Source: Ruminiclostridium herbifermentans (lineage in GTDB: Bacteria; Bacillota; Clostridia; Acetivibrionales; DSM-1351). From it: a stretch of DNA of 64,000 nucleotides. The translations under genes were made by a program, and so were the position numbers. The notes below the pieces were generated by a model. The model did not search any database. It had not been told where the DNA came from and saw only the letters and a program-made list of their open reading frames with translations. Shown here one piece after another: positions 9,074 to 17,455 of the stretch (position 1 is its first letter; each line of letters starts with the position of its first letter). The stretch spans positions 976,501-1,040,500 of the forward strand of contig NZ_CP061336.1 in NCBI RefSeq assembly GCF_005473905.2. Direction: 5' to 3'.

Positions 9074-10005
9074 ATCTATTCATCCTCTGTTATGATTAAT
9101 TTTAAAATTAATGTATCATAATACTATATAGTTTACGGAATAAATGCAATAGCAGATTATAAAATGAACTTTCGTATACAGCCTATTGGTGTGACGTTCC
9201 AACTAATTCTTACATTTATCCTTAATTATACTTTTCCATAATAAAGAGAAAAGTTGTTGAAAAAGGCTATCTATGCTAAAGTTTATCAATAGTCCGCTGC
9301 TATGTAAACTAACTAATTTTACTTGTGTATTAATTTATTTTAAAATGAGTTTTTTGGTAAGCTACATATTTTTAATACTGATACTAGAGTGCCAGTGAGT
9401 TAGTACTATATTTTTTATACTGTAAGGATTATAAAATAATTTGCGCAGCTCGGTAATTTGTCTTGTTATGTTAGTTTTATAACTGAGTTTGAAAACATTA
9501 CTTATTTCATCCACTCAATGCATTCCAACTTACAGAAAACTTTGGAACACCTGGAATGTTTAGAAATTCCGCTACCTTTGCGATGTTATAAGAGTACAAC
9601 TTAAATAAATGGGGTGCTTGGATAAAGATATTTGTTAGAATTTGTAGGTGAAGTATAGTTAATGTATACCAACGAAACAATGAAGCATGGATGATGAATG
9701 TGAGCGACGGTAAAATTAACTTTGATGAACCAGTACAAATTTAACGAATATCTCGTGAGTGTCCTATTTAGATAAGTTTGTACGGGAGTGCTAGTAAGCA
9801 ATAACCATAATTTTAACCTGTAAAGTCAATAAATAATTAGTTACATCGCATTAATTTAACTTGTTATGATAGTTTTTTGAACTGAGTTTGCAGTATTTAT
9901 ACTTGCATGCGAGTACAACCTAAATAAATTGGTTAAGGGTAGTGTTGATTGACTAGAAGCAAATTTACCTTTAGTATATAAATGAATAGAAAATGGAGGT
10001 TAAAA
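9074..10005. other. 930-bp gap built from decayed repeats
   Basis: No protein gene. Two related segments can be aligned by eye: ~9385-9625 and ~9785-9935 (GAGTGC-AGT, CTTGTTATG-TAGTTTT, AACTGAGTTTG, GAGTACAAC-TAAATAAAT in the same order). The second lacks about 85 bp. A reverse-oriented copy of a repeat also found near 17160 and 51412 lies at 9741-9803. The gap is probably a graveyard of a small non-autonomous element. Confidence 0.6.
9741..9803 (-). repeat. Dispersed short repeat, copy C
   Basis: Read on the minus strand this contains CTCCCGTACAAACTTATCTA followed by AATAGG, then CACTCACGAGATATTCG. It matches copies at 17164-17220 and 51412-51475. Orientation is opposite to those two. Confidence 0.7.
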
Positions 10006-10092
10006 ATGCGAAGTTTTTATTGCTTTGCAATAGCTACTGTTGATTGCATGTTATTAATGGAACTGCTAGAGAGGAGGAGTACTTATAATTAA
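10006..10092 (+). CDS. 28-codon upstream ORF overlapping the ALDH start
   Basis: ATG 10006 has an excellent GGAGG 6 nt upstream and encodes 28 residues beginning MRSFYCFAIATVD. The frame ends at 10092, overlapping the presumed ALDH start at 10085 by 8 nt, and it contains the AGGAGG used by the ALDH. A hydrophobic, Cys-containing short peptide with this geometry fits a leader ORF coupling translation to the next gene. No family recognised. It may have no product function of its own. Confidence 0.45.
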   Translation: MRSFYCFAIATVDCMLLMELLERRSTYN

Positions 10093-11458
10093 TATTGCTG
10101 AAACTCAGAGAAAATTTCATAAAAAGGGATTAACAAGGGGAATTGATGAAAGAGTTTTCCAACTGAGAAAATTGAAAAATATAATTCTAGCAAGCCAATC
10201 AGATATATATAGTGCATTAGAGAAGGATTTGGGCAAATGCCAAATTGAAAGCTATATGACCGAGGTAGGAATTACTATAAATGAGATTGATTTTATGATC
10301 AAAAATATAAAAAGGCTGAGTAAATACAAGAGAGTTAAAACTCCCTTTATATTTCTAGGGGGTTCAAGCTTCATTGTTCCAGAACCTTATGGGACAGTGC
10401 TGATAATAGGGCCTTGGAATTATCCTTTTCAACTTGTTATGCTACCCCTTGCAGGAGCAATAGCAGCAGGTAATTGTGCTGTTGTTAAGCCTTCTGAGTT
10501 ATCACCAAACGTATCTAATGTTATAACCCAAATTATAAATGAAAACTTTGAAAAAGAATATATAGTTTCTGTAGAGGGTGGAGTTGAAACGTCAGAGCAG
10601 CTGCTTTCGCAGAAATTTGATTATATTTTTTATACAGGGAGTACAAATGTTGGCAGAATAGTTATGGAGGCAGCTGCTAAAAACCTGACGCCTGTGACTT
10701 TGGAATTGGGCGGAAAAAGTCCATGTATAGTTGACAAGGAAACTAATTTGGACAATGCTGCAAAAAGAATTATGTGGGGGAAGCTTATAAATTGTGGTCA
10801 GACTTGCGTAGCACCCGATTATCTTTTTGTGCATAAAGAAATCAAGGATGAACTAATTAAAAGGATTATATCTTCCATTCATGAATTATATGGCAGTGAC
10901 CCAATAAATAGTGAGCAATATTCTAAAATAATTAATGAGAGACACTTTAACAGACTTGTAGCCTTAATTAATAATCAAAATATAATCTATGGCGGTCAAC
11001 ATAATATTGAAGAATTAAAAATTTCTCCTACAATAATATATCCTGTTTCGACGGATAGTAAGATAATGCAGGATGAAATTTTCGGACCCATTTTGCCTAT
11101 AATGGAATACGAAGACCTCAATGAGGTTATTGAATTTATAAATGATAGACCAAAGCCATTAGCGCTATATTTCTTTTCGAATAATAAAAGCAATGTGAAA
11201 AAGGTTATCTCTAGTACCTCATCGGGGGGAGTGTGTATCAATGATACCATTAATCATATTACAAATGCATATTTACCCTTTGGAGGAGTAGGCGACAGTG
11301 GAATAGGAAACTACCATGGTGTTGCAACTTTTGATACGTTTTCACATAAGAAAAGCATCCTGAAAAATCAAATAGCCTTTGATTTTAAGCTAAAATATCC
11401 ACCCTATAAAGTATCTGTGAATTTAATGAAAAAAGTATTTAAATATTTGCTTAATTAG
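10085..11458 (+). CDS. Aldehyde dehydrogenase (ALDH3/fatty aldehyde type) with an apparent AUA start
   Basis: NAD(P)-dependent oxidation of aldehydes to acids. The cofactor fold is marked by GPWNYPFQL, VVKPSELSPN and FTGSTNVGR-like YTGSTNVGR; the general base is the Glu of LELGGKSP and the nucleophile is the Cys of NCGQTCVAPDY. The C-terminal PFGGVGDSGIGNYHG is typical of ALDH3. The conserved N-terminus (IINIAETQRKFHKKG) lies upstream of the first NTG codon, a TTG at 10172 with no ribosome-binding site. AGGAGG at 10072-10077 is 7 nt from ATA 10085. With that start the protein has 457 aa, the usual family length; the alternative AUU at 10088 would also be abnormal. The start loses 29 residues if TTG is used. 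Confidence 0.88.
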   Translation: MINIAETQRKFHKKGLTRGIDERVFQLRKLKNIILASQSDIYSALEKDLGKCQIESYMTEVGITINEIDFMIKNIKRLSKYKRVKTPFIFLGGSSFIVPEPYGTVLIIGPWNYPFQLVMLPLAGAIAAGNCAVVKPSELSPNVSNVITQIINENFEKEYIVSVEGGVETSEQLLSQKFDYIFYTGSTNVGRIVMEAAAKNLTPVTLELGGKSPCIVDKETNLDNAAKRIMWGKLINCGQTCVAPDYLFVHKEIKDELIKRIISSIHELYGSDPINSEQYSKIINERHFNRLVALINNQNIIYGGQHNIEELKISPTIIYPVSTDSKIMQDEIFGPILPIMEYEDLNEVIEFINDRPKPLALYFFSNNKSNVKKVISSTSSGGVCINDTINHITNAYLPFGGVGDSGIGNYHGVATFDTFSHKKSILKNQIAFDFKLKYPPYKVSVNLMKKVFKYLLN

Positions 11459-11503
11459 GATATTCAATTTAATTAAGACAATGTTGAAGAGGAAGTGTAA
11501 TAT

Positions 11504-12463
11504 ATGTTAAAAGAGAAACCAGAATATCTATTAAATGATAAATTTGATGATATATATTTTGATGTAGTTGATGCAATAGACGAAGCAGAACAGGTTTATT
11601 TAATTAATAATAATCTTATTGAACGAATTAGTAAAAGTATAGAAGCTGGTGAACCTTTTATCATTGGGGAAACGGGCTTTGGAGCAGGGAGATTGGTAGT
11701 TTCCCTTATGCGATATTTAGACAAAAGCAATATGAAAAATGTCTACATAGAATATAATTCAGTTGAGTTATACCCAATGAGCCCTGAGAGAATGCACAAT
11801 ATACTTGATGGATTCAGAGAACGGGTGGGTGATAAAATTGATGCTCTTGTTAAAGCGTATCAAAGCATTGATATAAATGTTAGTGGCTGGCATGCTGTGG
11901 AAATGACGCAGCCCTTTGGAACCCTTAAATTAAATCTGTGGGTGGGGGAAGCCCTTGAGATGGTTAGTTCCCTAGAAAAATGCTGTGATGTGTGGTTCCT
12001 CGATGGTCATAGCCCTAAAAAGAATCCTGAAATGTGGCGCCCAGAACTTCTATTGGAAATTGGGAAAAAGACAAAGATTGGTGGAGCATGTGCTACTTTT
12101 ACAGTTGCAGGTGCTGTAAAAAGAGCATTGACAGATGCCGGATTTGTAATAAAGAAATTTCCCGGGTGTGGTGGAAAAAATGAGGTGCTTCAGGGAGTAA
12201 AAATGATTGAATCGAGATGTGGGGTAAGCTGTGAAGAATGTTCATACAGAGAACCATATAAATGTGGGGGATGCATACATACAAATGGTAATCCTTTTCA
12301 TGGAGAATGTCCTGTGGCAAAGTGCTGCCAAAACAGAGGATTTGTACATTGTGGAAAGTGTCCTAACATTCCATGTGAGTTATTGACACGGTATTCAAAT
12401 GATGAGGAACATGGTGATAATCCAAAAGGGGCAAGGATTGAGCAATGTAAGAAGTGGGCATAG
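11504..12463 (+). CDS. MnmD-like tRNA methyltransferase fused to a Cys-rich DUF3795-like domain
   Basis: A 319-aa protein in two parts. Residues ~1-230 match the SAM-dependent methyltransferase that completes methylaminomethyl-uridine at the tRNA wobble base (MnmC first domain/MnmD): GETGFGAGRL as SAM loop, VELYPMSPE, then FLDGHSPKKNPEMW and ATFTVAGAVKRAL. Residues ~235-319 form a Cys-rich module with about a dozen Cys residues (CGVSCEECSYREPYKCGGC and later CPVAKCC, CGKCPNIPC), resembling DUF3795 putative zinc-binding proteins. The fusion is uninterrupted with no internal start signal. The tail may bind tRNA or metal. It lies 45 bp after the ALDH and probably shares its transcript. Confidence 0.82.
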   Translation: MLKEKPEYLLNDKFDDIYFDVVDAIDEAEQVYLINNNLIERISKSIEAGEPFIIGETGFGAGRLVVSLMRYLDKSNMKNVYIEYNSVELYPMSPERMHNILDGFRERVGDKIDALVKAYQSIDINVSGWHAVEMTQPFGTLKLNLWVGEALEMVSSLEKCCDVWFLDGHSPKKNPEMWRPELLLEIGKKTKIGGACATFTVAGAVKRALTDAGFVIKKFPGCGGKNEVLQGVKMIESRCGVSCEECSYREPYKCGGCIHTNGNPFHGECPVAKCCQNRGFVHCGKCPNIPCELLTRYSNDEEHGDNPKGARIEQCKKWA

Positions 12464-12574
12464 TTGTAATTTTTATATAGCAGCCATAAGCTATAAAGGA
12501 AATAATATCCACATAAAAAGTGCTTTGAATTCGCATTACTATATGGGAGTTTATTTTTATGATGGAGGTATGAC

Positions 12575-14560
12575 ATGAGAAACAAATTTATATGTGTTTT
12601 GGTATGCTTAACTATTTGTATCCAGTGCTTTTCTTTTATTGGATTTAATTCAGAAAATGCAATGGCAGCGACTGTGAGTATATCTAATGGAATTCAATTT
12701 AAAGATACTTCTGGGAATGTAATACATGCTCATGGTGGAGGATTAATCAAATACGGTGATTATTATTACTGGTATGGTGAATATCGTGATAATAGTAATT
12801 ATTTTCTTGGGGTAAGATGCTATAGATCAACTGATTTAAAAAACTGGGAATATCGTGGAGAAGTTTTGGAACCCAGTTCAGCAGCAGAACTTAACAAATG
12901 TAATGTTGAAAGACCCAAGGTAATGTATAATGCTTCAACAAAGCAGTTTGTAATGTGGATGCACTGGGAGAATGGTGTAAACTATGGACAAGCCAGAGCA
13001 GCAGTGGCATATTGTAATACACCAGATGGAAAGTTTACATATCAAGGAAGCTTTAGACCTATGGTAAATTCGGGTGTAACAGATCATGGTTTGCCCGGTT
13101 ATATGTCTAGAGACTGTAATGTTTTCGTAGATACTGATGGAACTGGATATTTTATATCTTCATCCAATGAAAATATGGATTTGCATTTATATAAATTAAC
13201 ACCTGATTATAAAGGAATTGCTTCTCTTGTTGCTAAGCTGTTTGTAGGAAAGCAAAGAGAAGCACCCTGTCTCATTAAAAGGAACAATTACTATTACCTT
13301 ATAACATCAGGCTGTACAGGCTGGAATCCAAATCAGGCCAAGTATGCTTATTCAACTAATCTAGCTAGTGGCTGGTCTGATCTATATAATTTGGGTGACT
13401 CTACTACATATAACTCACAGCCTGCATATATCATACCTGTTCAGGGTACTAATGGTACAAGCTATTTATATACAGGAGACAGATGGGCTGGTGCTTGGGG
13501 TGGTAAAGTTAATGATTCGAAGTATGTATGGCTGCCTCTGATATTTGAATCAAATACAAGTCTCAAGCTGCCTTATTCTGATTCCATTCAAATAGATACT
13601 GTGGCAGGTACAATAACATACAGGGACGATACTATTGCACCAGATCTTAGTGATGGGTGGGGTTTGGTGTTTAGTGACGATTTTAACGGAACAAGCCTTG
13701 ATACAAAAAAATGGAATTATAACTATCCTTGGGGAAATACCCACACAAACAGAGCTTACTGTGCTCCTGAAAATGTGAGCGTAGCAAATGGAGTACTTAA
13801 AATAAAAGCTGAGAATAAAAGACATCCAAATGCTCCTGCAACTACAAATACATATGATGGAACCTTTTCTTTAGACTATACATCTGGCGCTATAAATACA
13901 GATAAAAAGTTTAATTTTACTACTGGGTATATAGAGGGAAGATTTAAAATGCCTGGAACAACTGGATTTTGGCCATCCTTCTTTACTCTTAATTCAAATG
14001 GTGGAAGGCCGCCTGAAATAGATATATTTGAAATATTATGCCATGAACCAACAACATTGCATACAAATTATCATTATGGCAGTTCAAAGTCTCACTATAA
14101 CAAACAAACAGTTGCTGATTTATCAAAGGATTTTCACATATATGCCGTAGAATGGGATACTGAGTATATCAAATGGTATTTAGACGGGAAACAGGTAGCC
14201 AGTGCATTTAGGGACTCACAGGCTATAGCTGCGGCAAAAGATATGTACTTGATAATTAATCTTGCTGTTGGTGGCTGGGAAACTGATCCTAATAGCTCTA
14301 CTGATTGGTCTCAGGGTTTTGAGTGTGACTGGGTAAGAGTTTGGCAAAAAGGTGCTGATTCAATTCCAGAGGTCATATTAGGTGATATTAATAATGACAA
14401 GGCAGTTGACTCAATTGACTTTGCGCTGCTTAAGAAGTATTTGCTTGGAGATAACGTATTATCAGATGAACGTGCCAAAAAGGCTGCTGATTTAAGCGAA
14501 GATGGAACAATAGATGCAATTGATTTCGCTCTTTTAAAGAAATATTTGCTTAATCAATAA
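12575..14560 (+). CDS. Cellulosomal multidomain hydrolase: GH43-like + GH16 + type I dockerin
   Basis: A 661-aa secreted protein. Residues 1-32 are a signal peptide ending AMAA. Residues ~35-345 form a five-blade propeller of GH43 type (HGGGLIKYGDYYYWYGEYRD), closest by eye to the exo-beta-1,3-galactanase subgroup. Residues ~360-595 are a GH16 jelly roll with the catalytic EIDIFE (Glu 481 and Glu 486). Residues ~602-661 are a dockerin with two Ca-binding repeats (GDINNDKAVDSIDFALLKKY and DLSEDGTIDAIDFALLKKY), which docks on a scaffoldin cohesin. GH16 members cut beta-1,3/1,4-glucans or beta-1,3-galactans; pairing with a GH43_24-like domain makes arabinogalactan side chains a plausible target (inference). 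GGAGG precedes the ATG by 7 nt. Confidence 0.88.
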   Translation: MRNKFICVLVCLTICIQCFSFIGFNSENAMAATVSISNGIQFKDTSGNVIHAHGGGLIKYGDYYYWYGEYRDNSNYFLGVRCYRSTDLKNWEYRGEVLEPSSAAELNKCNVERPKVMYNASTKQFVMWMHWENGVNYGQARAAVAYCNTPDGKFTYQGSFRPMVNSGVTDHGLPGYMSRDCNVFVDTDGTGYFISSSNENMDLHLYKLTPDYKGIASLVAKLFVGKQREAPCLIKRNNYYYLITSGCTGWNPNQAKYAYSTNLASGWSDLYNLGDSTTYNSQPAYIIPVQGTNGTSYLYTGDRWAGAWGGKVNDSKYVWLPLIFESNTSLKLPYSDSIQIDTVAGTITYRDDTIAPDLSDGWGLVFSDDFNGTSLDTKKWNYNYPWGNTHTNRAYCAPENVSVANGVLKIKAENKRHPNAPATTNTYDGTFSLDYTSGAINTDKKFNFTTGYIEGRFKMPGTTGFWPSFFTLNSNGGRPPEIDIFEILCHEPTTLHTNYHYGSSKSHYNKQTVADLSKDFHIYAVEWDTEYIKWYLDGKQVASAFRDSQAIAAAKDMYLIINLAVGGWETDPNSSTDWSQGFECDWVRVWQKGADSIPEVILGDINNDKAVDSIDFALLKKYLLGDNVLSDERAKKAADLSEDGTIDAIDFALLKKYLLNQ

Positions 14561-14644
14561 AAGAATTTTAATTAATATTTAGCTTGAAATATACAACATA
14601 TATAGATATAATTATTAATACAAATTATTACCTCGTTATATTGA

Positions 14645-14872
14645 AAAACAGCGAAGAAAAAGCAAAGATTTAATTAATTTCTTAAGAGAGCCGATGGTTG
14701 GTGCGAATCGGTGAAAGGTTAAATCAATCCACTTTTGAGCTGTCGGTGATGAATCGAAAGGTTAGTACCCTTTATCCTACTAATAAGAGGTTGATTATTT
14801 ATATATAATCAGCAATTTGAGTGGCAACGCGGATACCTTCCGTCTCATTGTTTATGAGATGGGAGGTTTTTT
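14645..14872 (+). promoter_or_regulatory. T-box riboswitch (serine) controlling serS
   Basis: Stem I is closed by ACAGC/GCTGT and has helices AAAAG/CTTTT and GATTTAA/TTAAATC. The internal loop between them on the 3' side reads AATCCA, giving specifier UCC (14728-14730), a serine codon followed by the usual purine. The T-box bulge is GAGTGGCAACGCGG (14819-14832), pairing with the uncharged tRNA 3' end. The terminator is a 13-bp stem (14836-14848/14854-14866) followed by T6. Uncharged tRNA-Ser would favour the antiterminator and expression of the downstream synthetase. Confidence 0.93.
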
Positions 14873-15068
14873 ATACTTTTGGGAAAAATAAATATAGTTG
14901 TGAAAATTTAAAAATGGATATGGGATTAAACTAAATTAATTTAGAAAAACCTATTTTCAAAAGAATCCTAAGTATTCTATGGGTATATTATCTGAAATTT
15001 TATCTGTAGAGAATAGGAGAATCAATGAGATAGTACTAATAAATGAAAGAATTACAAGGAGGAAGTAT

Positions 15069-16346
15069 ATGTTAGATTTAAAGTTTTTAAGAGAAAATCC
15101 TGAAATTGTAAAACAGAACATTAGAAATAAATTTCAGGATAGCAAATTGGGTTTGGTGGATGAAGTTATAGCATTAGATGTGGAACTTAGAAACACAAAA
15201 GTAGAAGCTGAGTCTTTACGTGCAAATAGAAATAAGATTTCCAAAAGTATTGGTGCTTTAATGGCTCAAGGTAAAAAGGAAGAAGCAGAGGAAATGAAAA
15301 AGCAGGTTACTGCAAATTCAGAGCGTTTGGCTCAATTAGAAGCTTTAGAAAATGAACTAGAAGAAAAGGTTAAAAAGATAATGATGGTCATTCCAAACAT
15401 AATTGACCCAAGTGTTCCAATTGGTAAGGATGACAGTGAAAATGTTGAAATTCAGGTTTACGGTGAGCAATTTGTACCTGATTTTGAAATACCTTATCAT
15501 ACAGAAATAATGGAAAGATTAAGTGGTATAGATTTGGAAAGTGCCAGAAAGGTTGCTGGTAATGGTTTCTATTACCTAATGGGAAACATTGCTAGACTTC
15601 ATTCTGCTGTTATTTCATATGCACGAGATTTTATGATTAATCGTGGATTTACTTACTGTATACCACCTTTTATGATTCGCAGCGAGGTTGTTACTGGTGT
15701 AATGAGTTTTGCTGAAATGGAAGCCATGATGTATAAAATAGAAGGTGAGGACTTATTCCTAATTGGTACTAGTGAACATTCCATGATTGGTAAATTTATT
15801 GACACAATTTTACCAGAAGATGCATTGCCACAAACCTTGACAAGCTATTCACCATGCTTCAGAAAAGAAAAAGGAGCTCATGGCCTTGAAGAAAGAGGAG
15901 TATATAGAATTCATCAATTTGAAAAGCAGGAAATGATAGTTGTTTGTAAGCCAGAAGATAGTATGATGTGGTTTGAGAAAATGTGGCAAAATACAGTAGA
16001 TTTATTCCGTTCTTTAGATATTACAGTTAGGACTTTAGAATGCTGTTCAGGTGATTTAGCAGATCTGAAGGTAAAATCTATTGATGTAGAGGCTTGGTCT
16101 CCAAGACAAAAGAAGTTTTTTGAAGTGGGAAGCTGCTCCAATCTAGGAGATGCGCAAGCAAGACGTTTGAAGATTCGTGTAGATGGCAAGAATGGGAAAT
16201 ACTATGCACATACATTGAACAATACTGTTGTTGCGCCACCTAGAATGCTGATAGCATTCTTAGAAAATAATCTTAATGCTGACGGCTCTGTTAATATTCC
16301 TGCTGCATTGCAGCCTTATATGGGTGGTATGACTGTAATAAAATAA
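15069..16346 (+). CDS. serS: Seryl-tRNA synthetase
   Basis: A 425-aa class II synthetase that charges tRNA-Ser. It begins MLDLKFLRENPEIVKQNI; residues ~25-105 form the long antiparallel coiled-coil arm that binds the tRNA variable arm. Class II motifs are visible: motif 2 FRKEKGAHGLEERGVYRIHQFEK and motif 3 near the end, NNTVVAPPRMLIAFLEN. Motif 2 is shown over two halves of a continuous segment. ATG 15069 is chosen because AAGGAGG precedes it at proper spacing; an in-frame upstream start would add 30 residues without homology. The T-box leader ends about 195 bp upstream. Confidence 0.96.
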   Translation: MLDLKFLRENPEIVKQNIRNKFQDSKLGLVDEVIALDVELRNTKVEAESLRANRNKISKSIGALMAQGKKEEAEEMKKQVTANSERLAQLEALENELEEKVKKIMMVIPNIIDPSVPIGKDDSENVEIQVYGEQFVPDFEIPYHTEIMERLSGIDLESARKVAGNGFYYLMGNIARLHSAVISYARDFMINRGFTYCIPPFMIRSEVVTGVMSFAEMEAMMYKIEGEDLFLIGTSEHSMIGKFIDTILPEDALPQTLTSYSPCFRKEKGAHGLEERGVYRIHQFEKQEMIVVCKPEDSMMWFEKMWQNTVDLFRSLDITVRTLECCSGDLADLKVKSIDVEAWSPRQKKFFEVGSCSNLGDAQARRLKIRVDGKNGKYYAHTLNNTVVAPPRMLIAFLENNLNADGSVNIPAALQPYMGGMTVIK

Positions 16347-16420
16347 AACTTTCAAAAAAGAGTATATTTTAATTTTTAATTTTATAAATGAACAATAATG
16401 AATTAAGAATTTAATAAGGG

Positions 16421-16467
16421 CGTATCAAGTGCTTAATTATAGGGTGCTTGATATGTCTCTTTTTTTT
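16421..16467 (+). terminator. serS terminator
   Basis: Inverted repeat ATCAAG-TGC / GC-CTTGAT around an AT-rich loop, followed by a run of eight T. It lies 75 bp after the serS stop. Confidence 0.75.
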
Positions 16468-16500
16468 ATGAAATAAAAGCAATTTTTCTAAGTGTAATTA

Positions 16501-16635
16501 TTACAAATGCTTTACTTTAACATCAGGGAATTGCTTAATAACTGCTTCTATAGCTAGTCTTCTATGACAATAGAATGGTTTTTCCTCACTACATAAAAAA
16601 CAGGTAAGTAAATTAAAGTAAATTTGATGCTTTTA
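16501..16635 (-). pseudogene. C-terminal remnant of a DUF488-like protein
   Basis: On the minus strand a 38-residue stretch ending at 16501 reads ...CFLCSEEKPFYCHRRLAIEA followed by VIKQFPDVKVKHL and a stop. The LCSE-x-P-x-x-CHR arrangement is the C-terminal hallmark of DUF488 proteins. A stop lies about ten codons upstream and no start or ribosome-binding site exists, so this is a truncated relic. The rest of the gap up to 16730 holds only the cold-shock gene promoter region. Confidence 0.6.
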
Positions 16636-16730
16636 TAAAAGTGATATTTTTATAATTATCTCCATTATAAAAAATAAAGTCAAAACAAATACTATAATGT
16701 GAAAAAAATATGAAATAAGGAGAATTGCAT

Positions 16731-16940
16731 ATGGCTATGTACACAGGTGTTGTTAAATGGTTTGATAATGAAAGAGGTTATGGTTTTATTTCTACCAATG
16801 AAGGTGAAGATGTATTTTTACATCATTCGCAAGTTAAAGAAAAAGGAAATGATAAGGATATCCATGAGGGTGAATCAGTAATGTTTGATATTATAAAGGA
16901 TAAAAAAGGGCCATCAGCTGTAAATGTTCAGAAGATGTAA
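16731..16940 (+). CDS. Cold-shock protein (CspA/CspB family)
   Basis: A 69-aa single-stranded nucleic-acid-binding OB-fold protein. Both RNP motifs are intact: KWFDNERGYGFI (RNP1) and DVFLHHSQV (RNP2). Such proteins melt RNA secondary structure. ATG 16731 is 7-8 nt after AAGGAG; an in-frame TTG at 16725 abuts the ribosome-binding site and is not credible. A monocistronic unit with its own terminator. Confidence 0.95.
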   Translation: MAMYTGVVKWFDNERGYGFISTNEGEDVFLHHSQVKEKGNDKDIHEGESVMFDIIKDKKGPSAVNVQKM

Positions 16941-16953
16941 TTCTGCCCGCTTG

Positions 16954-16999
16954 AATTGCCCATTAAGAATATATTAATATTTTTTTGATGGGCAATTTT
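16954..16999 (+). terminator. Cold-shock gene terminator
   Basis: Stem AATTGCCCAT (16954-16963) pairs with ATGGGCAATT (16988-16997), then T-rich sequence. Only 13 bp after the stop codon. Confidence 0.8.
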
Positions 17000-17455
17000 A
17001 TACATATTCAAACAAATATCTTTAATCTAGTAACCCATATATATAAGTTGTACTCATATCAGTAAGTAATTATCTGAAAATTCAGTTAAAAAACCAGCAT
17101 TAAGAGATAAATTAAAATACAGTGTTCATTATTTTATGAAGCTTGCAGATAAATATGAAGTACAAGCTTGCTGATACTCTCGTACAAACTTATCTAAATG
17201 GATTACAACAAGAGATTTGATGAATTAACTATTACAACGAGGTAGGATAAGATTAGATTATGCAAATCAGTGTAGGATTGATACTCAAATGAAGCAGATG
17301 GAATCTAGTTTGCTGTATTTATTCCTCACAAACATATAAATTAATTTTATAGATTTAATCTTTTTAGAATTGTATTTTTTATACTAAATTTGTAATTATA
17401 AAGTGAATAACATTATTTGTTACTCAAATGCAGCATTAGGGCAAAACCGAACATA
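17000..17455. other. Repeat-bearing gap between convergent genes
   Basis: No gene seen. It holds copy B of the dispersed repeat (17164-17220) with a related segment just upstream (17139-17160). Otherwise AT-rich and featureless. Confidence 0.5.
17164..17220 (+). repeat. Dispersed short repeat, copy B
   Basis: AAGCTTGCTGATACTCTCGT followed by ACAAACTTATCTAAATGG and ACAACAAGAGATTTG. About 75% identical by eye to the copies at 51412-51475 (same strand) and 9741-9803 (opposite strand). Confidence 0.7.

Noticed and set aside
9601-9801. A 66-codon minus-strand frame in the repeat-rich gap
   Set aside because: It runs across repeat segments, lacks a ribosome-binding site, and has a composition expected from non-coding AT-rich DNA.
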